This document shows positions 34,917 through 42,328 of a stretch of 64,000 nt of DNA, in pieces. Location of the stretch: positions 20,692 through 84,691 of the forward strand of contig NZ_LYPA01000024.1 of assembly GCF_001675045.1 (NCBI RefSeq). The letters are read 5' to 3'. This DNA is from Paenibacillus oryzae (GTDB taxonomy: Bacteria; Bacillota; Bacilli; Paenibacillales; Paenibacillaceae). The first letter of the stretch is position 1. The number at the start of each line of letters is the position of its first letter. The notes below the pieces were generated by a model. That model was given only the letters and a program-made list of their open reading frames with translations, was not told the DNA's origin and searched no databases. Both the position numbers and the translations under genes were made by a program.

Positions 34917-37166
34917 ATGAATTTTCTGCGTAAAAATCTGTTTTTCGCTGAGCATACGTTTCGCAAATGGTTTATAAGCTCCATGTGCGTCATCTTGATT
35001 TTTATCGTTATTGGTCTTCTTTTGTACATGATTGCTTTATATACAACCGAAAAAGCGGTAGTCATGGCGCAAAGGCAAGCGGCGGAGCAAACGAAAAGCT
35101 TGATTGATCTGAAGCTGCTGGATATCAAAAAGGATGTTTCGGCGCTCGCATTTAATGACCGCCTGCTCTCCGCCTCCTTTATTACAAGGCCGCTCGACAA
35201 CGCGGATTATTATAATCTGCACCAGGCTCGCGAGGAGCTGCGCGGCATCTATTTATATGGCAATGTTCGCGACAGCTTTGTTTATTTTGCCGGCTCCGAC
35301 AGCTTTATAAGCGCGTACCAGCTGAAAGCCGATGAATCGGATAGCTTCACGGAAAGCCAATTCGGCATGAAGCGCAAGGAATGGGCTCATTATGCGCAGC
35401 GGCAGACCAGCAGCGCGTTTGTTGTCATGCAGGATACGCTGTACTTCTTAAGTCCGCTGAGCCGAAATGGCCAGCGCGAGGCGGCAAGCCTCGCTATCGT
35501 TGAGCTGGAGCCCGACGACCTTGGCGAGCTGCTGTTTAGCATGCCTGCTTCCCTGGATAGCTACAGCTATATTATCGCAGACAACGGGGAGGTCATTGCT
35601 TCCACAGGAAACTTGCCAGCGACAGTGCTTTACGGCTATGGCGAATTGAAGTCCGGCGAAAACTATATCGACAAAAACGTAGTCACCAGCCAAAGCATGA
35701 CGCAAGCCAATTGGGAGTATATCTCGGTTGCTCCGGTCAACCAGTATTTGAAGGAAGTGTATGATCTTCGCCTTGTCTTGTACGGATATATCGGCATCAG
35801 CTTTATTCTGGCGGCCTGCATCGTGTATTTTGAGACGCGACGGCGCTACCGGCCCGTGCTGACGCTGAGCCGGAATGTCGCCATTCGTCATGATCGGGAT
35901 ATTTTCGAAAACCTGCAGGACACGATACAGACCATCGTTGCCAACAATACCAGGTTAACGTCCCTGATACAGCAAGACCAGAAGGCCTTGCTCAAGCAGC
36001 AGTTTACCGAGATGATCCGTGAGCACGCTAAACCCGACAAGGACCAGTCTTTGTTTCGGAATAACTTTGGCTTGTCCTTCAATCAAGGGATGGTTTGTAT
36101 CATTCATGTGGAGCAAATAGGAAAAAAGCTGGGCAATCTATCGTCACAAGAGCAGGAAAATATCATTCTGCTATGCCTCAATAACATCGGCATGGAGCTG
36201 CTCGGCGCTCAATATGCTTGTTACTTCTGGAAGGACGTAGACATGACGGGCGTGGTCTGGTCCGACAAAATAGACGAAGCAACAACGGCTCTGTATATAA
36301 CGACGATTCTGGAGCAGATTCGAACCAGCATTAAGCGATATTTCGATGTTGACCTTCAATTTGCACTTAGTAAGCTTTGTGATGCCACATCTACATTGGC
36401 TTCCTCCTACCTTCAGGCGCGGGAATCGCTGGATTATGCAAGAATGACCGGCAAGTCGGGAATGATTCCTTTTGATGAAAGCTATACTAAGCTGCCTCCG
36501 GCATGGCACCACATGGATATCATCCGGGCCGAACAGGACTTTATGTCGTACATGATGGAACGGAACTTTGAGATGGCCAAGGCGAAGCTGGAGGTCATTA
36601 CCGGTTATTACGAATATACGGATGGAGCCTCGATTCAGCTATTGCAGTGCAGGATGTTTGGACTGATCAATTTGGTGCTTAATGCCATCGAGATCAAAAA
36701 AACGCCGTTGGAGGAGCATTTCTACATGGATATGAATCCGGTACAGCGTCTTCTCGGCGCTTCGACCATTCATAGTCTGAAAGTTGAAATCATGCAAATT
36801 ATTGAGGCAATGATTACGCATTATGATGAGAAGCAGCAATCGACGGAGCAGAAAATCGAAATCATCGACCGTTATATCGAGCTTCATTATGCCAATCCTT
36901 CTCTTAGTGTGCAGCAGCTGGCCGATTATGTACATCTCTCGAACTCCTATTTGTCGCAGGTATACAAGCAATATAGAGGAACGGGAGTTTTGGAGGTTAT
37001 TAATACCCGCCGGATTGAACGTGTCAAGGAATTGCTGCGGGAGGAAAGCGACATGACGCTGGCGCAGATTGCAGAAAAGGCAGGGTACACCAATCTTCAG
37101 ACGATGATGAGGGTGTTTAAAAAGCTGGAGAATAAAACGCCCGGCCAATATCGGACAAAGCAGTAA
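34917..37166 (+). CDS. Membrane-bound AraC-family transcriptional regulator
   Basis: A 749-residue regulator. Two membrane helices (about residues 17-42 and 284-306) enclose an extracellular sensor of about 240 residues with the PAS/dCache-like look of this group; a cytoplasmic linker follows, and the C-terminal ~100 residues form the double helix-turn-helix AraC domain (SVQQLADYVHLSNSYLSQVYKQ and TLAQIAEKAGYTNLQTMMRVFKK). Such YtdP/YesS-type proteins sense sugars outside the cell and activate adjacent transporter genes without a kinase. It ends the seven-gene operon and probably controls it and perhaps the cellulase gene downstream. The ribosome-binding site is weak (GAAGGGGCG 13 bases upstream). 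Confidence 0.88.
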   Translation: MNFLRKNLFFAEHTFRKWFISSMCVILIFIVIGLLLYMIALYTTEKAVVMAQRQAAEQTKSLIDLKLLDIKKDVSALAFNDRLLSASFITRPLDNADYYNLHQAREELRGIYLYGNVRDSFVYFAGSDSFISAYQLKADESDSFTESQFGMKRKEWAHYAQRQTSSAFVVMQDTLYFLSPLSRNGQREAASLAIVELEPDDLGELLFSMPASLDSYSYIIADNGEVIASTGNLPATVLYGYGELKSGENYIDKNVVTSQSMTQANWEYISVAPVNQYLKEVYDLRLVLYGYIGISFILAACIVYFETRRRYRPVLTLSRNVAIRHDRDIFENLQDTIQTIVANNTRLTSLIQQDQKALLKQQFTEMIREHAKPDKDQSLFRNNFGLSFNQGMVCIIHVEQIGKKLGNLSSQEQENIILLCLNNIGMELLGAQYACYFWKDVDMTGVVWSDKIDEATTALYITTILEQIRTSIKRYFDVDLQFALSKLCDATSTLASSYLQARESLDYARMTGKSGMIPFDESYTKLPPAWHHMDIIRAEQDFMSYMMERNFEMAKAKLEVITGYYEYTDGASIQLLQCRMFGLINLVLNAIEIKKTPLEEHFYMDMNPVQRLLGASTIHSLKVEIMQIIEAMITHYDEKQQSTEQKIEIIDRYIELHYANPSLSVQQLADYVHLSNSYLSQVYKQYRGTGVLEVINTRRIERVKELLREESDMTLAQIAEKAGYTNLQTMMRVFKKLENKTPGQYRTKQ

Positions 37167-37564
37167 TTCCAACGCCGGCAGAAGCAATTTTGTAAAATGA
37201 CCCCGATTTCCAGCTTTTACAGTGGAGATTGGGGTTTATTTTTTAATTTTGTTGGGTACAGGAAGTCGCAGCTCAAAATTTTTGCAAGGGGTATTGCAAC
37301 TGTTTGCCCTGGCGGGGTGTTTTAGTAAAACAAGTATCTTGTTATGAAAGGGGTAATTAACTCTAAAGTTAATTATTTTTAACTATATAGATAACTGAAA
37401 TAATGGAATTAAAATATAATTAGTAATTTTCATTATGAAATGTTGCTGCTAATTTATTTATAGCATTTAATAATGACTAGGAAACAAAATCAAGATGATA
37501 GGGATCGAATTTGATTTAAAGCCTTTATTTTGGTATTAAATTAAAATATTTTTATTTAATCCAA
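37167..37564. other. AT-rich intergenic region before the cellulase promoter
   Basis: After the terminator at 37198-37242 there is a very AT-rich stretch (about 37360-37560) with no gene. It may carry UP-element-like or regulator-binding sequence for the cellulase promoter; no defined site is recognised. Confidence 0.5.
37198..37242 (+). terminator. Terminator of the sugar operon
   Basis: ACCCCGATTTCCA pairs with TGGAGATTGGGGT (a few mismatches) and is followed by TTATTTTTT. Confidence 0.8.
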
Positions 37565-37593
37565 TTTACAGTAGTCAATTCATGCAGTATAAT
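37565..37593 (+). promoter_or_regulatory. SigA promoter of the GH6 cellulase
   Basis: TTTACA, 17 bases, TATAAT. The predicted start is G37600 or A37601, which makes the leader about 370 nt long. Confidence 0.8.
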
Positions 37594-37599
37594 GTACTC

Positions 37600-37624
37600 G
37601 AAAGGAGGTGAACAAGGGATGTAG
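37600..37624 (+). promoter_or_regulatory. 5'-terminal STAB-SD-like site with minimal ORF (ATG-TAG)
   Basis: GAAAGGAGGTGAACAAGGG begins at the predicted +1 and equals the STAB-SD core GAAAGGAGG known from cry3A mRNA, where ribosome binding protects the 5' end. Seven bases after it comes ATG followed at once by TAG (37619-37624), a start-stop ORF. The real cellulase start is 350 bases downstream. Confidence 0.7.
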
Positions 37625-37662
37625 GCTTTATATCGAGGCTGGCCAGTTTTTATTATTTATAA

Positions 37663-37676
37663 AGTAAGCGCTTCCT
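37663..37676 (+). promoter_or_regulatory. Weak candidate cre in the cellulase leader
   Basis: AGTAAGCGCTTCCT has the TAAGCGCTT core of a cre site and matches the consensus at 11 of 14 positions. Located inside the leader, it could act as a CcpA roadblock. Confidence 0.35.
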
Positions 37677-37972
37677 CGACCATAGCTCAAAAGGTATATC
37701 CTCAGCTTTTGCACCTGATGAACGCCCTCATTTTAACCACAAGCTGTACCCCTCACCAAGGAAATTCATCGATTCGCATATTCAGTCACCCAATTCTTTT
37801 GTGTTTGAAGCTTTGTCTGTTAGTTGTTCGTTTCACTTTGCAAGCGCATTCACGCGGCCTGGAGGTGAACATTTACAGCTCATACTTACGTTCTCTAGGG
37901 CGCATACGCATGATGCCGGCACAGAGGATCTATTTGAGTACCCAAAAAACTAACCAAAGGAAAGGTGGATTT

Positions 37973-40399
37973 ATGAAGACGAATCCAAAAATTAAATCTA
38001 AAGTTGGAAAGCCTTTTAGTAAAGGCTTAAAGCAAATGCTTGCAGCCACGGTGCTTGCGAGCGGGCTTTTCACCGGCATGGCTCCTGCGCCAGTCAAAGC
38101 TGCGGAAGCGCATCAGGATAATCCGTTTCTCGGGGCTACTGCGTATTTGAACCAGGATTATTCTGCTCTTGTCGATACATCTATCGCTTTGACCAATGAT
38201 GCGTCGTTAAAAGCGAAGATGGAGACGGTGAAATCTTATCCAACAGCCGTCTGGATTGACCGGATGGCGGCGATTTATGGTGGGGCGAACAATGGCGGGC
38301 GAAAAAGCGTTGAGGAGCATCTGGATGCCGCTCTGGATCAAAAAATAGCGGGTACTCCAATTACCGCTTCATTCGTCATTTACAATCTGCCTGGTCGGGA
38401 TTGCCATGCTCTGGCTTCCAACGGTGAGCTGCCGTTGACGCAGGCTGCATTGCAGACATACAAAACGGACTATATTGATGTTATTGCCGACATTTTTGCC
38501 AAGCCTAAATACCAGGATATTCGCATTATTGCCGTTATCGAGCCGGATAGCCTGCCGAATCTGGTCACCAATCTTACTACACCTGCATGTGCTCAAGCCA
38601 GCTCGACAGGCATTTACGAAGCTGGCGTGACATACGCGTTGGACAAGCTGCATGCCATTCCCAATGTGTACAACTACCTCGATATCGGCCACTCCGGCTG
38701 GCTCGGATGGGATAACAACCGGACGGGTGCAATCTCCGTCTACACTAGTGTCGCCCAAGGAACAATTGCAGGTCTGAGCAGCGTAGACGGCTTTGTTACC
38801 AATACGGCGAATACGACGCCGCTTAATGAACCAAATCTGTCCAATCCCGATTTAAATATCGGCGGACAACCGATCAGGTCGGCCAGCTTTTATGAGTGGA
38901 ATCCATATTTTGGCGAAATTGATTTTACCTCCGCATTGTATAGCGATTTTGTTCAAGCAGGCTGGCCAACCAGCTTAGGCTTCCTGATTGATACAAGCCG
39001 GAATGGCTGGGGCGGCCCCAACCGTCCGACCTTGGCTACGGGCAGCAATATTAACAGCTACGTAGATTCCGGGCGCGTTGACCGCCGCTATCATCGGGGG
39101 AACTGGTGCAACAGCAGCGGATCGGGTATAGGCGAAGCGCCTAAGGCGGCCCCTGGACCGGCTCATCTGGATGCTTATGTCTGGGTCAAGCCTCCGGGTG
39201 AATCCGACGGTTCAAGCTCGGAAATTCCGAACAATGAAGGCAAAGGCTTCGACCGGATGTGTGATCCAACCTTCATCACACGTGATGGCGTATTGACGGG
39301 GGCGCTTCCTAACGCTCCGGTATCCGGTCACTGGTTCCACGATCAATTTGTTATGCTAGTGCAAAATTCATTCCCTGTTCTGCCGTCCACTGGCGGCGGA
39401 CCGACGGTGCCAGGGGCCCCGACGGCACTGACTGCAACAGCAGGCAATGCACAGGTATCGCTAAGCTGGACGGCTCCCGCAGGAGCAACGAGCTATAATG
39501 TGAAGCGGTCGCTTAGCGCGGCAGGGCCTTTTACAACCGTTGCCCCTAACGTGACTGGCACATCGTATATCAATACGGGTCTGACCAACGGTACGACCTA
39601 TTATTATGTCGTTAGTGCCGTGAATGCTGCGGGTGAAGGAGTCAATTCGACTGTAGCAAGCGCGACGCCAGCAGCTGTGGCCACTGCGCCTGCCGCGCCA
39701 ACCGCATTGACGGCTACGGCAGGTGATGCACAAATCAGCTTGTCCTGGACGGCATCTGCGGGTGCAACCAGCTACAATGTGAAACGCTCGCTGAGCGCAT
39801 CCGGCCCTTTCACTACCGTTGCCTCTAATGTAATCGGAACCTCGTATATCAATACGGGTCTGACCAACGGCACAACCTATCACTATGTGGTAAGCGCTGT
39901 GAATGCTGTCGGGGAAAGCGCCAATTCGGCTGCTGCTTCCGCAACTCCGCAAGGCGTTGTTACACCAGCTGGCAATCTGGTCCTGCAATATCGGGCGGGA
40001 GATACCAATGCGACAGACAATCAGATCAAGCCCTTTTTCAATATTAAAAATAACGGCACCACAGCTGTAAATCTAAGCGATCTGAAAATCCGTTATTACT
40101 TCTCTAAGGAAGGCACCGCAGCTATGGACTCGGCTATTGACTGGGCTCAAATTGGCGGAGCAAACATCCAGCGTACCTTCACGGATACGTATGTTGAGCT
40201 CAGCTTTACAGCCGGAGCCGGTGCAATTCAGGCAGGCGGGCAAACCGGGGATATCCAGCTTCGTATGTACAAAACGGACTGGTCCAACTTTGACGAAACC
40301 AATGATTATTCCTACGATCCAACCAAAACCTCCTATCAGGACTGGGACAAGGTGACCCTCTATGAAGGCGGCGTCCTGGTGTGGGGAATCGAGCCGTAG
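37973..40399 (+). CDS. Secreted family-6 cellulase, GH6-Fn3-Fn3-CBM3
   Basis: An 808-residue secreted beta-1,4-glucanase/cellobiohydrolase. The signal peptide is residues 1-43 (cleavage after VKA). The GH6 domain (about 50-470) keeps the two key Asp residues: Asp143 in NLPGRDCHALASNGE and the proton donor Asp192 in AVIEPDSLPNL; YLDIGHSGWLGWDNN, DTSRNGWGGPNRP and DAYVWVKPPGESDGSS line the substrate tunnel. Two near-identical fibronectin-III modules follow (about 479-565 and 570-660), then a family-3 cellulose-binding module (about 663-808, LVLQYRAGDTNATDNQIKPFF to WGIEP). The start ATG follows AAAGGAAAGGTGGATTT; the frame is open 88 codons upstream but that part resembles no signal peptide. 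GH6 is less common in Firmicutes than GH5/9/48, so it is a notable presence. Confidence 0.93.
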   Translation: MKTNPKIKSKVGKPFSKGLKQMLAATVLASGLFTGMAPAPVKAAEAHQDNPFLGATAYLNQDYSALVDTSIALTNDASLKAKMETVKSYPTAVWIDRMAAIYGGANNGGRKSVEEHLDAALDQKIAGTPITASFVIYNLPGRDCHALASNGELPLTQAALQTYKTDYIDVIADIFAKPKYQDIRIIAVIEPDSLPNLVTNLTTPACAQASSTGIYEAGVTYALDKLHAIPNVYNYLDIGHSGWLGWDNNRTGAISVYTSVAQGTIAGLSSVDGFVTNTANTTPLNEPNLSNPDLNIGGQPIRSASFYEWNPYFGEIDFTSALYSDFVQAGWPTSLGFLIDTSRNGWGGPNRPTLATGSNINSYVDSGRVDRRYHRGNWCNSSGSGIGEAPKAAPGPAHLDAYVWVKPPGESDGSSSEIPNNEGKGFDRMCDPTFITRDGVLTGALPNAPVSGHWFHDQFVMLVQNSFPVLPSTGGGPTVPGAPTALTATAGNAQVSLSWTAPAGATSYNVKRSLSAAGPFTTVAPNVTGTSYINTGLTNGTTYYYVVSAVNAAGEGVNSTVASATPAAVATAPAAPTALTATAGDAQISLSWTASAGATSYNVKRSLSASGPFTTVASNVIGTSYINTGLTNGTTYHYVVSAVNAVGESANSAAASATPQGVVTPAGNLVLQYRAGDTNATDNQIKPFFNIKNNGTTAVNLSDLKIRYYFSKEGTAAMDSAIDWAQIGGANIQRTFTDTYVELSFTAGAGAIQAGGQTGDIQLRMYKTDWSNFDETNDYSYDPTKTSYQDWDKVTLYEGGVLVWGIEP

Positions 40400-40545
40400 A
40401 GCTAGTTCCGGCGAATCTCCAGCGTTAATAGCAGAAGCGATCGGGACGTGTGCAAGTAGAATGCTGCGCAGGTCATAGGAAGGCTTTCAGGCTTTTAAAA
40501 TGAAACAAGAGTGCATATCTTCATATCTTCACCTCTTCACCAAGC

Positions 40546-40600
40546 AGGGACGTTTCAAAGTCATGATGTATCATGATTTTGGAGCGTCCTCTTATTTTGT
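40546..40600 (+). terminator. Terminator of the cellulase gene
   Basis: GGACG-TTCAAA-TCATGA pairs with TCATGA-TTTGGA-CGTCC in three short helices separated by single mismatches, and TCTTATTTTG follows. Confidence 0.8.
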
Positions 40601-40673
40601 ATTGTCGTGGAAGTGGTTGCTATGGAAGTGGGAAGCATGGCGTCGGAAGGGTACCTAAACCTGCGGACAATGA

Positions 40674-40842
40674 TGACCGTTAGAGGCTGCTTTTTATGGT
40701 TGTTCGCTTTCTAAAGGACAAAAGCGTCCGTAAAACCCAATAATTCCGCCTCTATGCGCCATTTTGGATCGCTAAAGGACACGGGTGGCCGTTGCTCAAA
40801 GAGAATGTAGTCATTTCAAGTCCTAGCGGCCATTTATGACCG
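40674..40842. repeat. Phased palindrome array, locus 2 (four units)
   Basis: GGNC-N6-GNCC units are centred near 40681, 40722, 40783 and 40834 (spacings 41, 61, 51). Flanks share CTAAAGG on the left and CCGTTAGAG or CCGTAAAA on the right, the same as in the arrays at 7855 and 63798. Confidence 0.82.
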
Positions 40843-40954
40843 GCAAACTTGATATCATCCCGTTTTTTGGATAAACTTGCTTTTGTACTCTATTTTTTTT
40901 CGAAAAGAGGCTTATGTATGTCACCAGGCTTTCATTTCATTAGGTTGAGAAAGT

Positions 40955-41005
40955 AAAACGCTTCTTTTAAATCCTGATTACAGGGTTTATTTGATTTGGC
41001 GTTTT
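40955..41005 (+). other. Nested hairpin, possible structured RNA
   Basis: Outer arms AAAACGC/GCGTTTT enclose, across internal loops of 6 and 9 bases, a 9-bp helix TAAATCCTG/CAGGGTTTA with the tetraloop ATTA. The fold is too regular to ignore but matches no riboswitch that I know. Confidence 0.4.
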
Positions 41006-41033
41006 ATCAACTGGGAAGCTTTAAGGCTCGCCC

Positions 41034-41171
41034 AATGAGATGGAGGCTTTTTTATGCCCGAATTAGCGGCAAGGAGACGGCTATGCCCTTTTTTAAGCAT
41101 GTGCCTAAGCGGTAAGCGAGCATTTTTCGCCTTATCTCTTGGGCTATTTGTCTTTTGGCCTCCATCTCATT
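41034..41171. repeat. 14-bp inverted repeat enclosing 110 bases
   Basis: AATGAGATGGAGGC (41034-41047) and GCCTCCATCTCATT (41158-41171) are perfect inverted repeats just before the phosphotransferase start. The left arm is followed by TTTTTT and could also act with AAGGCTC upstream as a terminator. It could be an RNA hairpin masking the gene's ribosome-binding region, or the ends of a small element. Confidence 0.65.
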
Positions 41172-41205
41172 TGAATCTGAATCTACCATAATGGAGGTTA
41201 TTCAT

Positions 41206-42207
41206 TTGAAAACAAAACATTGGATTGGTCCTGATTTACTCCAAAATGCGTTGAAGCATTATTGCGCAAGTGATCCCCATCTGTCTTATGTTGGCGGACT
41301 ACAGAACCACGTTTACGAGTATAAGCAAGGTGGAGGAAGCTTTATGTTGAGATTAACTCCCGCCACCAATCGAACAGAGAGCCTGGTTCAGGCGGAGCTG
41401 GAATGGATTATATTTCTTGCCGATAAAGGCGTTTCGGTTTCAAAGCCGATCCATTCGAGGAATGGCCGATTGACTGAAGCGGTTTTTTCACCCGAACAAT
41501 ATTTCATCTGTGCCGTATTTGAAAAAGCTAACGGAAAAGCGGCCGAATATCCGGAGTGCCTGCAAGACAATGACTTATATGAGCGGCTCGGTCGGCTTAC
41601 GGGAAAAATGCATGCTTTGTCAACATCCTACCAGCCACAAAAGGACCCCAGGCAGGATTGGAGCAAAAATTGGTTTTTGCAACATATCGATTTGATTCCC
41701 AGTTCACAAGCTGCTGTTCGTGCCAGTTGCTCCAATTTGATTAAGGCCGTTTCTTCATTACCAAAAGAAGAAGGAGCTTATGGACTTATTCACGGTGACA
41801 TCAACGTTGGCAACTTCAGAATAAATGAGTATGGAGAGATAACGTTATTCGACTTTGATGAAGCCCAGTATAGCTGGTTTGTCGAGGATATAGCGGTACA
41901 GCTTTATTATTTGGTATACGTCTATGGCGGAAAGGATGGAAAGGAACTGAGGGAGGAGCAAGCTCGCCGATTCATGAAGCATTTTATGAAAGGTTATCAT
42001 CTTGAGCATTCGCTAGAGGAGTATTGGCTTAAGCAAATTCCTTTGTTTCTCAAGCTCAGGGAGCTTATCGTTTACATTGGCGCCTTCCGCAACTGGGATG
42101 GGGATGAAGCCTTCAGCGGATCGGACAATCAATGGTTTAAGGACTGGATTGCTGAAAGCAAAGCAAGGATCGAAAACAACATTGCCATTGTTGATATTTG
42201 GAGTTAG
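41206..42207 (+). CDS. Aminoglycoside phosphotransferase-family kinase
   Basis: A 333-residue small-molecule kinase of the APH/choline-kinase-like fold. The catalytic loop is GLIHGDINVGNFRI (HGDxxxxN) and the metal-binding segment is ITLFDFDEAQYSWFVEDIA; the N-terminal lobe has YVGGLQNHVYEYKQGGGSFMLRL. The fold covers antibiotic kinases as well as homoserine, fructosamine and other metabolite kinases, so the substrate is open; it shows no signature of a known resistance enzyme. The proposed start is a TTG at 41206, eight bases after GGAGG in AATGGAGGTTATTCAT; an ATG at 41191 overlaps that site. It stands alone. Confidence 0.83.
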   Translation: MKTKHWIGPDLLQNALKHYCASDPHLSYVGGLQNHVYEYKQGGGSFMLRLTPATNRTESLVQAELEWIIFLADKGVSVSKPIHSRNGRLTEAVFSPEQYFICAVFEKANGKAAEYPECLQDNDLYERLGRLTGKMHALSTSYQPQKDPRQDWSKNWFLQHIDLIPSSQAAVRASCSNLIKAVSSLPKEEGAYGLIHGDINVGNFRINEYGEITLFDFDEAQYSWFVEDIAVQLYYLVYVYGGKDGKELREEQARRFMKHFMKGYHLEHSLEEYWLKQIPLFLKLRELIVYIGAFRNWDGDEAFSGSDNQWFKDWIAESKARIENNIAIVDIWS

Positions 42208-42328
42208 TTGAATAGCAAATGGAATAGTAAAAATCACATAATCTCTTAATAAGGCCAGAGATTTAAGTTTACATTGCGCTGATATAGTACTCCTTGATAG
42301 GACAATCTTAAGGGGGAACTACGAAGCA

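Larger units (their letters stand above)
40400..41033. other. Long intergenic region with terminator, palindrome array and nested hairpin
   Basis: No gene is seen from the cellulase stop to the phosphotransferase. In order there are the cellulase terminator (40546-40600), the second palindrome array (40674-40842), a nested hairpin (40955-41005) and the left arm of a 14-bp inverted repeat (41034). The first 140 bases hold nothing I recognise. Confidence 0.6.

Noticed and set aside
37709..37972. N-terminal extension of the cellulase frame by 88 codons
   Set aside because: The extension has no ribosome-binding site, resembles no signal peptide, and lies before a proper AAAGGAAAGG site and signal sequence at 37973. 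It is leader sequence that happens to lack stops.
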